In this document: piece by piece, positions 63,232 through 64,000 of the stretch
How the letters are laid out: each line of letters begins with the position of its first letter
How positions within the stretch are numbered: the first letter of the stretch is position 1
NCBI RefSeq assembly: GCF_000006565.2
Contig: NC_031480.1
Location: forward strand, 388,144-452,143
Source: Toxoplasma gondii ME49
Taxonomy: Eukaryota > Apicomplexa > Conoidasida > Eucoccidiorida > Sarcocystidae
Direction of reading: 5' to 3'
DNA: 64,000 nt
Program-made: the position numbers and the translations under genes
Notes under the pieces: generated by a model
The model's database searches: none
What the model saw: only the letters and a program-made list of their open reading frames with translations
What the model was told of the DNA's origin: nothing

Positions 63232-64000
63232 ATGCGGCGGGGCAGGGGGCAACAGGCCCGTCAAGGGCCAGCTTCCCAGCCCCAAGGCCCGTCCGGTGGT
63301 GGCCAGGGCCGCTCGACGCACTTCGTTTTGAAAGAGGTGAAGACTTCAGGAGCGGACTCTCCCGCTGGTGGAGAGGGTGGCACCTGGGCCTCGTTCGCGG
63401 GCTTCCTCACCTTTTCCTTCTGGCAGTTCCTCTCGGGACTTTTTCGTCTCTCGCGGCTCTGGCCTCGCACCTCCGGCCCCACGAGCTTGGGACCAAAGGG
63501 CGATGGCGGCGCTTTCGGCTTCGACGAGCCTCAGGCGTCGGCAGCGGAATCTGACAAGTCGCGCGGCGGCAAACTTCTGGGGGTGTTTTTGGGAAGGCTC
63601 TGGGAGTGCCTAGCCGGAGTGTACAGCTGTGCGGCAGCTGCCGTCGGTTTTGCCAGTCTGTGTCTCCTCACGCTCTGGCGCCTGCTTTGTCTCCAGTTCT
63701 GTCCTCGACGTCGAGACTACCTGCTGCATGCGCAGGGCATTGCGGCAATCGGGAAGCTGGCAGTCGCCAGGGAGCAGGACGAGAACTGGACTCTGAGCGT
63801 CGGGTCTGCAGGCACAGAGGGCGCCTGTGAGTATATGAGTTACCTTATCAATTCCACGTTCTTTCCCGTACTTCCTGACTTCGCATCCACCGGCGCATGC
63901 GCCACGGTCTCGCCTTTCTCCTCCTCTGCGGCCGCGGGCCTCTGGGCAAGTCTAGCTTCTCTCTGGCCTGACTTCGACGACGACTACGCGCTCTCTTCCC
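63232..64000 (+). CDS. N-terminal part of a membrane protein, cut by the window edge
   Basis: A frame opens at an ATG in TGCAGCATGCGG at 63232 and stays open to the last base, 256 codons, so the gene continues beyond the window. The first 45 residues are Gly/Gln/Arg-rich. Two hydrophobic stretches follow: ASFAGFLTFSFWQFLSGLF (about 52-70) and, after a polar linker, a longer one around VYSCAAAAVGFASLCLLTLW (about 126-150). After a basic stop-transfer run (PRRRDYL) comes CEYMSYLINSTFFPVL. That arrangement, membrane hairpin then an E-x-M-x-x-L-I-N-x-x-F-P-V-L block, faintly resembles the start of an SMP lipid-transfer domain in tricalbin/extended-synaptotagmin proteins. This is tentative. Other frames across the same DNA (for example 62910-63554) are interrupted. 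Confidence 0.55.
   Translation, partial: MRRGRGQQARQGPASQPQGPSGGGQGRSTHFVLKEVKTSGADSPAGGEGGTWASFAGFLTFSFWQFLSGLFRLSRLWPRTSGPTSLGPKGDGGAFGFDEPQASAAESDKSRGGKLLGVFLGRLWECLAGVYSCAAAAVGFASLCLLTLWRLLCLQFCPRRRDYLLHAQGIAAIGKLAVAREQDENWTLSVGSAGTEGACEYMSYLINSTFFPVLPDFASTGACATVSPFSSSAAAGLWASLASLWPDFDDDYALSS

Overview
The window looks like nuclear DNA of a coccidian apicomplexan of the Toxoplasma/Neospora/Hammondia/Besnoitia group. The evidence is split genes with many short introns (mostly GTAAGT/GTGAGT-type donors and pyrimidine-tract-CAG acceptors), roughly balanced base composition, coding parts interrupted by long low-complexity insertions, starts in AAAATGG-like contexts, and the gene content, notably a striated-fibre assemblin. 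The species cannot be fixed from this sequence alone. Most genes here do not exist as single open frames. I rebuilt them by joining exons whose splice phases agree and whose protein motifs run on across the joins.

Layout: (1) 1485-10702, minus: type II (Fumble) pantothenate kinase in ten exons, about 1,224 codons, with three apicomplexan-type insertions. (2) 13398-20810, plus: a very large androglobin/calpain-7-like protein in about three exons. (3) 21362-21814, minus: a 150-residue single-membrane-segment protein with a mitochondrial-type N-terminus. (4) 24567-28894, minus: a CD39/GDA1-family nucleoside triphosphate diphosphohydrolase in five exons with a membrane segment at each end. (5) 32401-37466, minus: an unrecognised six-exon, largely disordered 428-residue protein. 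(6) 42612-44603, plus: a secreted, helical, C-terminally membrane-anchored protein in two exons. (7) 46905-48593, minus: a small coiled-coil protein in three exons. (8) 51160-52805, minus: striated-fibre assemblin in five exons, complete. (9) 55782-59993, minus: 6-phosphogluconate dehydrogenase in about ten exons. (10) 63232-64000, plus: the first exon of a membrane protein that runs off the right edge.

The genes form no operon and no obvious pathway cluster. Pantothenate kinase starts coenzyme A synthesis, 6-phosphogluconate dehydrogenase supplies NADPH and ribulose 5-phosphate, the NTPDase hydrolyses nucleotides in a lumen or outside the cell, and the assemblin builds the fibre that ties the centrosome to budding daughters. 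The androglobin-like protein is the most unexpected item: in animals this family is tied to flagellated sperm, and coccidia make flagellated microgametes.

Spacers of 0.5 to 5 kb separate the genes. Those between divergent genes (10.7-13.4 kb, 37.5-42.6 kb, 60.0-63.2 kb) must hold promoters and 5' UTRs. No rRNA, convincing tRNA, CRISPR array or transposon was seen.
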